Part shown: positions 1 to 9,564 of the stretch, one piece after another | How the letters are laid out: every line of letters begins with the position of its first letter | How positions within the stretch are numbered: position 1 is the first letter of the stretch | Assembly (NCBI GenBank): GCA_049724395.1 | Contig: JAUGWO010000311.1 | Coordinates: 1 to 56,281 of the forward strand | DNA length: 56,281 nt | Source: Spongospora subterranea f. sp. subterranea | Taxonomy: Eukaryota; Endomyxa: Phytomyxea; Phytomyxea; Plasmodiophorida | Direction: 5' to 3' | Notes under the pieces: model-generated | Seen by the model: the letters and a program-made list of their open reading frames with translations, nothing else | Database searches by the model: none | Told to the model about the DNA's origin: nothing | Made by a program: the position numbers and the translations under genes

Positions 1-236
1 AGCGACGTCGCAGTCGATTTATATGAGCAGATAGTAGTTTCTTTCATGGCCTTCTCGAACGACTTCACAAATTTCGCCGTCTTGTCTGGCACCATCGACG
101 ACGACAAACCCGGCGAACATCCTGCCGATATGGCCAGGAGGACGACGACTATCAGCGCGAACGTACTCAGTCGATCTGCGGCGGGATTCCAGGGCAAATG
201 CCCCTTTTCACGGACTTGCTTTTTTGTAACATACAT
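1..236 (-). CDS. N-terminal part of a signal-anchored or secreted protein, cut by the window edge
   Basis: An open frame on the minus strand starts at ATG 236-234 and runs without a stop to base 1, about 78 codons. The first 24 residues are charged and polar. Then comes a hydrophobic stretch, FALIVVVLLAISAGC (about residues 26-40), followed by a Ser-rich region and a Lys-rich segment. This is the layout of a type II signal anchor or a late signal peptide. No catalytic motif is visible and I recognise no family. The rest of the gene lies outside the window. Another minus-strand frame is open at 433-167, but it has no hydrophobic or family signal and I take it as a shadow. The call rests on one open frame and one hydrophobic block, so it could be chance. 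Confidence 0.35.
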   Translation of the reverse strand, partial: MYVTKKQVREKGHLPWNPAADRLSTFALIVVVLLAISAGCSPGLSSSMVPDKTAKFVKSFEKAMKETTICSYKSTATS

Positions 237-597
237 CGGTATACACTGGTCAGGTGGATTACTATAGATGCTACTTTACACACAATAGATGTTCCTATTC
301 CGAGCCAATACTTATACTCTCTGTGTATTACCGGTAGATCCGATATCTGGTCCGTAAAGTCCGTCAGGAACTCCGTTGCCAGCTTTATCCAATACAATAG
401 GGTAGCCTGCCGTAGGCTATAACATAGGGTCAATACGTTGACACATATGTTACAGTTTTGGGATTTTGCTTGAAATTGGGCTGCTATCGATCAATATACT
501 AAAAAAATTTAAAGCGATTCCATGGACGAATCATCATGTCCCTCCTCTCGGACAGTTAGCGTGATCAGCATCCTCACCGGGTTACCTTTGTCATTTT
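237..597. other. intergenic stretch
   Basis: This lies between the start of the edge gene and the stop of the next minus-strand gene, so it is probably the 5' flank of the former and 3' flank of the latter. I see no repeat, RNA gene or convincing exon in it. Confidence 0.4.
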
Positions 598-1174
598 TCA
601 CGACCCGTTGGGTTGTTTCGCGTAAACAGGCTTTCCTAGACATACTCGATATGTATCGCAAGCAGGTGGGCTATCTTGAAGAGGGACCTTAAAATTCTTG
701 CCTCTGGGTCTGATAGCACCTCTGCGATTGACTTGAATTGATGCTTCGATCAATGCAAAGGAAGTAGCGTCTACGAACTTGTCAGTAATTGTGATGACAC
801 GTTGTAAACCGTCTTCAGAAATGCGGGATTCAGTGTCCATGTGTCCTAGCAGGGAGACAATTACCAGAATTTTCGACCTCATAGACTTTTTGCAAATATA
901 TTCGGCAGTCCTGTGTAATTTAAAATCGGACAACGCAGCTTTTGGAGTCAAGGCCGCCTTTGGTGAGAATAACGCTGCACCATTTGCTTCTTTGGACGTT
1001 AGAACTGGTTCTGATTCATCGGGAGCACGCTTTCCTAAAATCGCCAAGTTATTGTCCTGAGCCTCTTCATTGGAAGGACCTGAAACACGTAAACCTCTCA
1101 ATTATCGTTGTTTTTTCACCGAAAGACATACCTTGGGAATCGATTCTAGCGCGTAAAGAACGAATCTTCCCTCC
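598..1174 (-). CDS. hypothetical spliced protein, 5' end unresolved
   Basis: The last exon (1079-598) is open for about 160 codons and ends in a stop at 598. Upstream sits a well-formed 52-bp intron (1080-1131) with donor GTATGT and acceptor TTTCAG. The exon before it (1132 upward) stays in the same frame across the splice, reading ...ARIDSQ-GPSNEEAQ. The protein has an Ala/Pro/Lys-rich part containing a near-repeat (SPKAAL, TPKAAL) and then a more ordered-looking part with ILVIVSLLGHMD and RVITITDKFVDATSFALIEA. I recognise no family. The true start is not visible; an ATG near 1246 is in another frame and would need a further intron. The splice site with frame continuity is the main argument that this is a gene. 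Confidence 0.4.
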
Positions 1175-1430
1175 TAGGTAATTACTATCTATGTTGTTGA
1201 AATTCCATTGAGTTCTTTCACACACTTGCCAGTTAATTTTTCTGGTTGCATGTCATGCTCTTAAAAGAATAGCCTCCAGAGTAACTTCGTGAGGATCGTT
1301 CATCCAACCTTGCTTATTAGCAGCCATGTGTGCTTGAGTCGGGCGACCCCTGTCAGCGGCTTGCTCCGCAGTCCGTGGCGCATTGAGATTTTTACTCGGC
1401 ATACAGTACAGTTATTTATGGGCGGCTATA
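1175..1430. other. intergenic stretch
   Basis: AT-rich sequence upstream of the hypothetical gene, possibly holding its first exon. Nothing further is supported. Confidence 0.3.
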
Positions 1431-1602
1431 ATTCACTGGCCGCACTAACTGGCCGCAGTTCCAGTGTTTTCTGTAGGCCGCTGGTAAAGTGTGAATTAAC
1501 CGGCCGCATTCACTGGCCTGATTAATCAAAGTAGGCCAGCGATTGCGACCAGTTAATTCACACCCTAACTAGGGTGTGACAGAATTCACTGGCAGCACTA
1601 GC
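1431..1602. repeat. cluster of imperfect hairpins built on CTGGCC and TTAATTCACAC
   Basis: Bases 1489-1507 and 1545-1563 are inverted repeats matching at 17 of 19 positions. Inside them CTGGCCT and AGGCCAG also pair, so 1489-1563 can fold into one long stem. Directly after is a second palindrome, CACACCCTA (1559-1567) against TAGGGTGTG (1570-1578). CACTGGC and CTGGCCGC recur at 1435, 1449, 1511 and 1588. TTAATTCACAC appears again at 1729-1739. The pattern suggests a small foldback or MITE-like element, or nested insertions of one, but no target duplication was identified. Confidence 0.5.
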
Positions 1603-1762
1603 TGGCCAAAACCTGCAAAATTGCTTAGAAACTGGCCCAAAATTTGAAACTTCAAAGTCATAGTGTGTCTTAACTCTTTTTTCTACAGAGCTGATTCAGT
1701 TTCTCACACAATGCAGCGACGAACACCGTTAATTCACACAACAGGCCGGCCACATCTTAATG

Positions 1763-2811
1763 CTAGCTGCTATGTGGAAGGCAGCTTCGACTACTGGTTA
1801 TTGACATTGACGTGTTTTGTAGCTCCTTATAGTCTTTCAGATTGCTTCTCACGTTTGTCATGCTGGCGTTTGCGCCGCTGTCGATTAAATAGCATGTATG
1901 TTGGGGGACTTCTGAGCTAATACCGGAATAGAATCCGCTGAAAGATCTCATTGTAGGATCCTGTTGCTCATCTCTTTTTCGACGTATTTGGTTGTGTACG
2001 CCTGGTTGTTCTCCCTTCGGTTAGTTGGTTTCAGTTGTGGGTTCTGTATCCAACGTTCGCTTAGGGTATGGGATGTTTTCTTACATCTTTTGCAGAACTT
2101 GCGGTTCTTGATCCCTCGAGTTTGTCGGTTGTTCGACATTGTGTGTAGGTTTTGAATTTCGTTCGTTGGTCCTTTGCGATTCTTTTCGTCTTTTTCACAT
2201 GTCATGAGGATATTAGTCAGAGCCGGAATTGTGCTTATCTGAGTGGCTCTAGCGGCGGTTTTGATATGCTGATATGATTCCGGCAATCCATCAAGTGCCT
2301 TAGCGCACAAAGCGAGTTCCCCGATAAGAATATCGTGGACCCGTAGGTCATGGTAGAGTTCTACCAGCCTGTCTAAGTATTCCTTCATTGTTTGGGATGG
2401 CTTCTTATTGAAATGAATGAACTCGATGAAATTTGATGAAGCTTTGGCAGCCGCCGTTTCTTCGTATATTTCGGTTAGTCTTGTCCAGATTTCCGTCGTT
2501 GACGTACAGGTTGAGACCTGTTTGTATTGAGCTTGTGATAGTTTCATTAAAATCTGTGCTGACGCTAACTTGTCGTTACGTTGTTCGATGGCGTTTGCTC
2601 TCCTTGGCTTGTATTCCAAGAACGTGTCCAAACCCATGACGGTAAACTCCGTTTCGAGTTTCCTTCTGAAATCCTCCCAATTTTGACCAGTGAATTCAGG
2701 GATAAGTTTGAGTCCTGGGCTGTGATTGGATAGCACAACGACTTCTCTTAGGACGTGGGGAGTTCGCTCCTCCTGCTCATCGACGGGCGCTGTGCGTCTT
2801 ACGGTCGGCAT
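1763..2811 (-). mobile_element. Copia (Ty1) LTR retroelement fragment: gag and start of protease
   Basis: The minus-strand frame from 2811 encodes a Copia gag of the UBN2 type, with the phrase LKLIPEFTGQNWEDFRRKLE near its start, followed by a Cys-rich knuckle-like region. A protease-like segment with YLIDSGANASMT follows at 1951-1763. Integrase and reverse transcriptase are absent, so only the 5' part of the element is here. It is related to but distinct from the larger Copia copy at 3264-7541. It is broken and probably old. Confidence 0.85.
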
Positions 2812-3042
2812 CTTCTAATGGCTTATCTACAACAAGAGTGTGGGACTCTTAATCTCTCAAATGAGCAGTAGCTATAATAATATCCAATGAAGGTATATTA
2901 GAGAAGTGATTTTATTGATGATGATTCATCTTCCCGAATTGATTCATGTGTCGTTCACCGACATAGTGACTCCTGGAATCTGACAATGAATTAACGACAG
3001 GTGCATACAAGAAAAAGAGTGAAGTTTATTATCCCATTGGTT
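2812..3042. other. region between two Copia copies, probable LTR or leader remains
   Basis: Lies just upstream of the gag of the first Copia fragment on the minus strand. In an intact element it would hold the 5' LTR and primer-binding site. No matching LTR copy was found by eye. Confidence 0.3.
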
Positions 3043-3284
3043 GGGTCGAGTACAGGATCATAAATGATTTACGATCAGTCACCTGTATCAACAACGGTTC
3101 CAGTCTGACATGCACTTTATTAAAAGTTTAACTAACTTTAAAATAAATTTAGTCTTTGAAAATTTAAAAAAAAAATTATCTCCAAACTCCGAATCACACC
3201 GATTTCTCAACGAAGGGGCATGACTGGAACCGTTGTTGATACAGGTGACTGATCGTAAATCATTTATGATCCTGTACTCGACCC
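3043..3284. repeat. perfect 63-bp inverted repeat with interleaved second inverted repeat
   Basis: Bases 3043-3105 (starting GGGTCGAGTACAGG) are the exact reverse complement of 3222-3284, with a 116-bp AT-rich spacer. A second pair overlaps it: about 3180-3208 (CTCCAAACTCCGAATCAC and ACCGATTTCTC) is the reverse complement of blocks at 3289-3299 and about 3317-3334. The second pair reaches into the 3' end of the Copia RNase H region. This points to an inverted duplication at the 3' border of the Copia copy. Confidence 0.85.
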
Positions 3285-6200
3285 ACATGAGAAATCGGTG
3301 GGCTGTGCTTGAACTTGTGATTCGGAGTTTGGAGATTTTTGATTCTTGCAGAGATTATCGCGATGTAGCTCGAAGCTCGGCGGCGGTAGCGGCTTAGTGA
3401 GCAGGTCGGCGATCATCGTCTCCGTTGGGCAGTAGCATATCTCGGCTCGTCCATGTTCGATCGCTTGCCTGATGAAATGGTAACGGACGTCAATATGCTT
3501 GGTCCGCTGATTGTTGCTATTATTCTGCTCTAGGAACATTGCCCCTTGATTGTCTTGATAAAGAACTGTGTGTTTTCTATCGATCGTTTGAAGTTCTTCT
3601 AATATGTCTTGAAACCATATTATTTCTTTCATTGCATCAGAAGCGGCCATGTATTCGGCCTCGGTGGTGGATAGTGCAACAGATGCTTGCTTCTTGCTTT
3701 TCCACGAAACGATATTATCTTCAATTGTCAGTATCCATCCAGTGATAGATTTCCTGTCTTGTTTGTCGTTCGCGTAATCGCTATCCGCCCAGCATTTCAT
3801 CTTGAAATTTTGATCATATCTAATGCCGATTTCTGACGTTGAGTTCAGGTACTTGATAATCTTCTGAATCGTTCTCCATAAAGATTTAGTTGGCTTGGGT
3901 ACGTGTCTGCTCACATTGTTTACCGCGAACGCGATGTCTAGTCTGGTCGTGTTCGACAGGTACATTAAGCTTCCAATCGCTTCTCTGATCGAATAGTTGC
4001 CGTCAATTTCTTCCGCTGGGTCAGGTTCGTAGGTCTTTGGCATCGGGATCTTGACATCTTTGCAATTGTCTTGACCGAACTGTTTCACGAGTTTCTTTGT
4101 GTAGATCTTCCGATCAAGTGTGATGCCATTGTTGTCGTAAGTTGCTTGAACTCCTAGGAATTCTTTCAACTTGCCCAGGTCCTTCAATCTGAAACTTTTG
4201 TTCATCGTCGTGGTGATGTTCTTGATCTCGCTTGCGTCATTTCCTGTAATCAGTATGTCGTCGACATAAACAGCAATTATCGTCTTGATATGGTTCTTGA
4301 TTTTGAACCATATGCAGGGTTCCTTCTGCGATTGTTCATAGTGTTGTGCCTTAATCAGGTTGAAAAGTGCTTCTTGCCAAGCACGTCCCGACTGCTTCAG
4401 GCCGTATAGGGCTTTTTTGAGTAAACAGACTTTGTCGTTGTCCCTCCCCTGCGCAACAAAGCCCTCAGGTTGTTCGATGAAAATTGGAGTGAAGAGCGGT
4501 GCGTTTGAATACGCTGTTTTGAAATCTTTCTGGTGAATATTCCAGCCGTTGTTAACGGCGATGCAAGAGTCGGAATGATGTCATAGCAAGCACTGACGAA
4601 GAAGTTTTGTCAAAATCGATTCCAGATCTTTGTGAGTAACCTTTTGCTACGAATCGAGCCTTGTATTTCATCGTTCCGTCCAGGTCCGACTTTGTTGTAA
4701 AAATCCACCTTCCTTTGATTGCCTTGGCGTTTGGTGGTAGTCGCGTCAGCGTCCAAGTATCGTTTTCCTGGTGCGATGCCATTTCTTGCTCTGCTGCTGG
4801 TTGCCATTCGCGAGCATCTGAGCGCGACATTGCTTCCTTGTAGGTTTTCGGAAATTCATTCAGGGTGTGATGAAGTTCAAATCCGTGATCGTCAATGATT
4901 GCCAGTGGGTTTGGATCTTCATGTAAACCAAATGCCTCTTAATGTAATTCCAGAATAGCCTCTTCGTCGAATTGCACGTCTCGTCTTACGATTATCGAAG
5001 TGTTGTTCGACGGTCTAAGTATGTATCCCTTTTGATATGGTGCATAACCTAGAATTTGCATCTCAATGACGTAGGATGAAGTGAATCTCTCATGGTGGAC
5101 TCAATATGCGCATATGCTGTACACCCGAATGGTCTCAAGTGCTTGACATTTGGCTTGACATTCATCCATAATTCAAAAGGGGTTTTCCATTGGATTCGTC
5201 GCGTCGGTAGTCGATTCAGCGTGTACGTAGAGTACTGTACCGCAAATGGTCAATAAATGTGGTCAATCTTGGCTTCGATCAGCGCGCAGCGTGTCATTTT
5301 CAAGATGGTCTGATTACGTCTTTCCGCTTGACCGTTCTTTAGGACAGCGAGGTACAGTGCCTTGGTGTTTGATGTTCTTTTGTAAAAAAAATGCACTCAT
5401 CTGTTGATTGACATATTCGGATCCATTGTCAGTTAACAAGGTGGTGAGGGCGAAGTTTCGTCTCAGCTTGAGCAATCGATAATGAACAGTTTCATCGCCT
5501 CTCTAAGACTTCGTCAGCGCTCTTGTGCTTTAGAAACTTGACCCATGTCCAGGTTGAGTATAAGCAGTTGATTGTAATGTAGTATCTGTATCCTTCCTTG
5601 CTTGGAACCAGGAATGGTCCTTTGAGGTCAGAAGAAACAATTTCAAATGCCCTTGTTGGTTTTGTCCGGCGTTCCTGTGGGAATGATTGTTTCCGTGACT
5701 TTCCATGGGCACAGCTTTCGCAGATTTGTCGTTCTTGCGGTGTGATCTTGACGCCTTCGGTGGATTCTTGTAAATGCTTCAGTCTCTCGTTCGACGTGGT
5801 CAAATCGTCGGTGCGCTAGCTCCATACTGATTGTGGCATTTGTCTCTCGAACGACGTGATTTACAATGTAGTGGAGGTCGTTGTGCTTGTGCGCCCTAAC
5901 GATAACCTTTCCATCTTGATCCTTGATATGAAGAGTGTCTTTAATGACTACAATTAAGCCTTGATCAGTAAAGGATTTGGTTGCTAGCAGTGTCTTTGTT
6001 TTTGCATTCGACCCTGCTAAAGCCAGGACAGACGCAGGTACCTTTTTGAGAGTGCAATTGATTATACAATATTCGGAACATATAGTACGTCGTGAATTAC
6101 TATTTTTGGGCAGTAATTCAATGTCAGCATTCCTTGTCCGTTACGGTGACGATTTTTCGCCGTTGCTACTGCTTACTAGAATCGGGGTTTCCAATTCTTT

Positions 6201-7541
6201 ATAGCTATGCAGGATGTTCTTGTCCTTGGTCATGCTTGCATTAGCGCCACTGTCGACTAGGTATGCAATTTTAGTCGAAAAACTTTGGGTAGTCGTATGA
6301 AATTCTGTGAACTCCTGTTCCTTTTCGTCTTCAGTGGTTGTTGTATTGTTCGAACGGCGGTTGGTTATGTTTTGTATCTTCAGGAGCGGATGAAGTAGCC
6401 AGCATTCTTCGTTCGAATGCGCTCGTCTACAACGGGTGCAATACTTGCCGTTATTGTAGTTATTGCCTCTGTCGTTGTTGTTGTTGTTCTTTTCCTTATG
6501 CCTCTTGGTTCGTTCGGTGTTAAGAGAGGGGGTCTCTTTCGGCGTCGTTGATTCGAGGTCTGTTGTCAGGAGTAAATTCGTTAGTCTTGCGATCGAGTTT
6601 ACTTGAGATGCTCTGGCGGCTGCCTTGATTTGTTGATATTGATCTGGCAATCCATCAAGGGCCTTGACGCATAGGGCTAGTTCGCCAATGTCGATGTTGT
6701 GTACTCTCAAGTCATGGTACAGTTGTACCATCTTGTCCAGGTACCCTTTCATAGTCTGATTCGGTTGCTTCTGGTGGTGTATAAACTGGAGAAATAAGCT
6801 CGCTGTCTTGGCTTCCGCCGTTTGCGCGTAGACTTCGTGTAGCGTTGTCCAAATTCATGTGTTGTCGTACATCTCAGGATCTGTTTGAACTGAGATTGCG
6901 AGCTGGTCGTTGCGTTGCTCGATCGTGTTGCCGCGGGTTGGAGGGTAATGTAATGTCAGGAATGCCAATCAAACGACGTTATAGGTAATCGACGGAAGTG
7001 CGGTAGGCGAGACTTAGTGTTCCGATAGGAGAGGAAATGCGTTAGGAAGGGTTTTGGGTGTAATAGTTCAGACTTAGCGTTTGCGATAGGAGTGATTTAG
7101 AGGATGTACTTCAACGAACTCTATTACGTCTCAACATCCTCTAAATCACTCCTATCGCAACGCTAAGTCTGAACTATCACACCTCTAATCCTTCCTAACG
7201 CATTTCCTCTCCTATCAGAACACTAAGTCTCGCCTACCGCACTTCCGTCGATTACCTATAACGTCGTTTGATTGGCATTCCTGACATGTAAGAATGAGTC
7301 GACGCCCATTATTATGAACTGGGTCTCGGTCTTGCGACGGAATTCATCCCAGTTCTTTCCGGTGAATTCCGGGATCAGTTTCAGTCTCGAGTTGTGTTTC
7401 GAGAGATTGACTTCTTCTTTTAACCGGTGGTGGTCCAAGTTCTGTTGTTGTTCTGTTGTTGTTGTTGGTTTGGCGAGTCATTTGTCTCGGTGTCCTGTTC
7501 TTTGTTGTTGGTTGCTCTTCTTCCCCTCGCCTGACCCTCAA
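3264..7541 (-). mobile_element. Copia (Ty1) LTR retroelement, nearly full complement of parts, broken
   Basis: Reading the minus strand from high to low coordinates, the Copia order is visible: gag (about 7540-6300, UBN2-type with LKLIPEFTGKNWDEFRRK), a zinc knuckle around 6440, protease with YLVDSGANASMT near 6265, integrase (about 5825-5200, with ICESCAHGKS), reverse transcriptase (about 4830-3900, including GRWIFTTKSDLDG and FLGVQATYDNNGI) and RNase H (about 3850-3330, including KHIDVRYHFIRQAIE). Frames are interrupted several times, so it is a fossil. No matching LTR pair was found. A foldback element is inserted in gag at 6954-7286, and an inverted-repeat structure abuts the 3' end. The order gag-PR-IN-RT-RH is diagnostic of Copia. 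Confidence 0.9.
6954..7286. mobile_element. 333-bp foldback (MITE-like) element inserted in Copia gag
   Basis: The element begins TGTCAGGAATGCC and ends GGCATTCCTGACA. Its two arms of about 155 bp are near-identical reverse complements with only a short central loop. It is flanked on both sides by TGTAA (6949-6953 and 7287-7291), a 5-bp target-site duplication. It has no coding capacity. Long terminal inverted repeats with a short loop are typical of foldback or MITE elements. The TG...CA ends and 5-bp duplication are also what an LTR element would leave, so an LTR-derived palindrome cannot be excluded. The few differences between arms suggest it is younger than the host Copia copy. Confidence 0.85.
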
Positions 7542-7902
7542 AACCGGCCAATCTTGTATATCACTGCTTGATATAATTCAATGACAGATTTGTGTGTCGA
7601 CCTAAACGTTTTCTTCTGTTGGCTACTCAGGAACCCATCGTCAGACGTTACATTCGTGGCAAACTAATTTACCTGCAGAATTGTCGGCGTGTTTACCATA
7701 AAAAAGCTTGTTCAGTCATGAAAATACAACTGAGGTCCCACGTGATAATCACTGATATGTTATAGGTCAATTCCGTTCTGGTATTGCTTCCCAGCCAGTT
7801 TACATGTTCCCTCCCTCCCGTTCAAACAGAACAGCTCACAACAATTCTGAGAACGGAATCAGGTGTCTATCCAGGTGTGGATAACGTTTAATGTATATAA
7901 CT
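7542..7902. other. intergenic stretch between Copia and the Yvh1-like gene
   Basis: Probably contains the upstream remains of the Copia element and the 3' flank of the neighbouring gene. No repeat pair or exon is supported. Confidence 0.3.
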
Positions 7903-9071
7903 TTATCGTTGAAGGACAGGGCGCCTGACCTTCACATCGACACGACTTTTTGGTATCTGAATGGCCGGCGATATCCACTCGCCGCAGGAGCAAGGCGATC
8001 CGCTCCAGTTATATGATCCGATCCTGGACCTGCAATAAGGGCACCACAGTTTCCCAGCTGCCTCGCACAGCGCGTCATTCCACGCGTCCACCGCTTCCGA
8101 CAAGAAAATCGAACCGCAATCGCCGCTACCTTTATCATGAACCGCGACCTCACTCAGATCAAATACAAATCGGCTGCAAGCTTTACAGCTGAAATATTCA
8201 TCCGAAAAAACCCTGGGCGGTTTTTGAGTAGGATTTGATAACACACTTGGAGCTGGAAAAGCCGGAAGTATTGAAAGTGATGACAAATGGGAGACGATGA
8301 CGTCGAAATGAGCTTGCATTCGGGTGAGAAACAGAATGTAAAGCTCGATGGGGCCGAATTGGCAGTCGATTAAATCATGGGCAAATCGAGAGTGAAGGTC
8401 AACGACATTGATCCAATACCCTTGGCCTATAGAAGAGGAGACGAGTTCGGCGGGACAAACCGGAATTAGGAATAGATCTGTGGCATTTCCTGCATCTACG
8501 AATTCTGTGAATCAGAAAAAAAAGTATAATGTGAAAGGAATTGTCAAACAGAAAGGTAATGGCTCTACTTTGTAGAATTACAAACACACCGAAGAAGCAA
8601 TTTTTGAGAAAAAGTCGCGAAAATGACCCGATGGAGAAAAATGGGAAAAAATATTCAAATCATGTAAAATAAGTAAGGCAACGTGAAAACAAGTTGAGGG
8701 AACGGGAACACAAATCATCCATCATTTCGAATCAAGGTATTAGAGAAAACCAAACAATTTGGACATTAGTTACCGGATAGACGAAGCATTCCTTTAGCGG
8801 AGCGTAAACGCTTTGATAATTTGCTGGCCGAACCAAACGCCGCCCCCGTACTGACTTCCAATACTTGACTTATCCTGGGAAAGGGATCCATAAAATCGTC
8901 GTCATTGTCGCTGGTCACGACCAAATCGTGATAAAAACGAGAGCTCTGGTATCGAGTGTCCAAGCAGTTTTTCCAGCTCATGATCCATACCGAGCCGTTT
9001 TCCCGGCGCGTATACGGGACCACCGATGCAATGGGAACCGGCCCAAAACGTTTTTTTGCAGCGCCAGGCAT
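7903..9071 (-). CDS. protein with a C-terminal YVH1/DUSP12-type zinc-binding domain
   Basis: Two exons, 9071-8774 and 8504-7903, are separated by a 269-bp intron (donor GTAACT, acceptor TTCACAG). Spliced length is 900 nt including the stop, giving 299 residues, and the frame closes. The C-terminus (about residues 200-290) matches the zinc-binding domain that follows the phosphatase domain in Yvh1/DUSP12. It has CKAC (Cys 206, 209), then GKLWCPYC (Cys 254, 257), GSYNWSG, and CSCGEW (Cys 271, 273), ending PAIQIPKSRVD. In Yvh1 this domain acts in 60S ribosome maturation. The first 200 residues do not show the dual-specificity phosphatase loop (HCxxGxxRS) and I do not recognise them. They contain VSTGAAFGSASK and FVDAGNATDLF. 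I chose the start at the first ATG of the frame (MPGAAKKRFG). An upstream exon cannot be excluded. Confidence 0.7.
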
Positions 9072-9564
9072 GATTTTCACAGAAAATCAGCCACTAAAAC
9101 TGGTCGAAGGCCGCGCAAAATTTTGCGCAAATCCTACGCAAATTTCACAAACCCCTGATGAAACCAGGAAATTATCGCCAAATACTAGTTCTACTTTGAT
9201 GATTGCGCAGGGGAAGTACTTACTTGGGTACAGGTATAAACAGGTTTGAGAACGCTACTGTACTGATTTATCGGGACATCGAAGTTGGACTACTAAACAT
9301 TTGCAGATAAACTGACAGTGTCAGAGATAGAGCTTTAATGAGATTGTGCTATAGATCGATGAATGAATTTAAAAGTGAAGAAATGCATCTGAAACTCAAA
9401 ACTGTGTAGGCCGTCGTTTTCGCATGATTCTCAAAGATCGCCGGACCGGTGAGAATAACGTCTGACTTGTTCCATCCTAATCGAAACAAAAGGTTAGTGA
9501 CGATAACCAGGAGAAATTCTCCAAAAAAAAATATATGAGCTGAAAAATTACACTAAACAACACC
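9072..9564. other. intergenic stretch upstream of the Yvh1-like gene
   Basis: Contains the probable promoter and leader of the minus-strand gene ending at 9071 and the 3' end of the CLASP-like gene, whose stop is at 9565. An AT-rich stretch near 9525-9535 could serve as the latter's polyadenylation region. No further feature is supported. Confidence 0.35.

Noticed and set aside
167-433. Possible Gypsy integrase zinc region on the minus strand (CMLQKSK)
   Set aside because: Only a few residues fit, no His pair or core follows, and an alternative frame with a signal anchor overlaps.
8766-8774. End of the exon 1 frame read as a protein C-terminus
   Set aside because: A GTAACT donor precedes the stop and the spliced frame continues into the zinc-domain exon.
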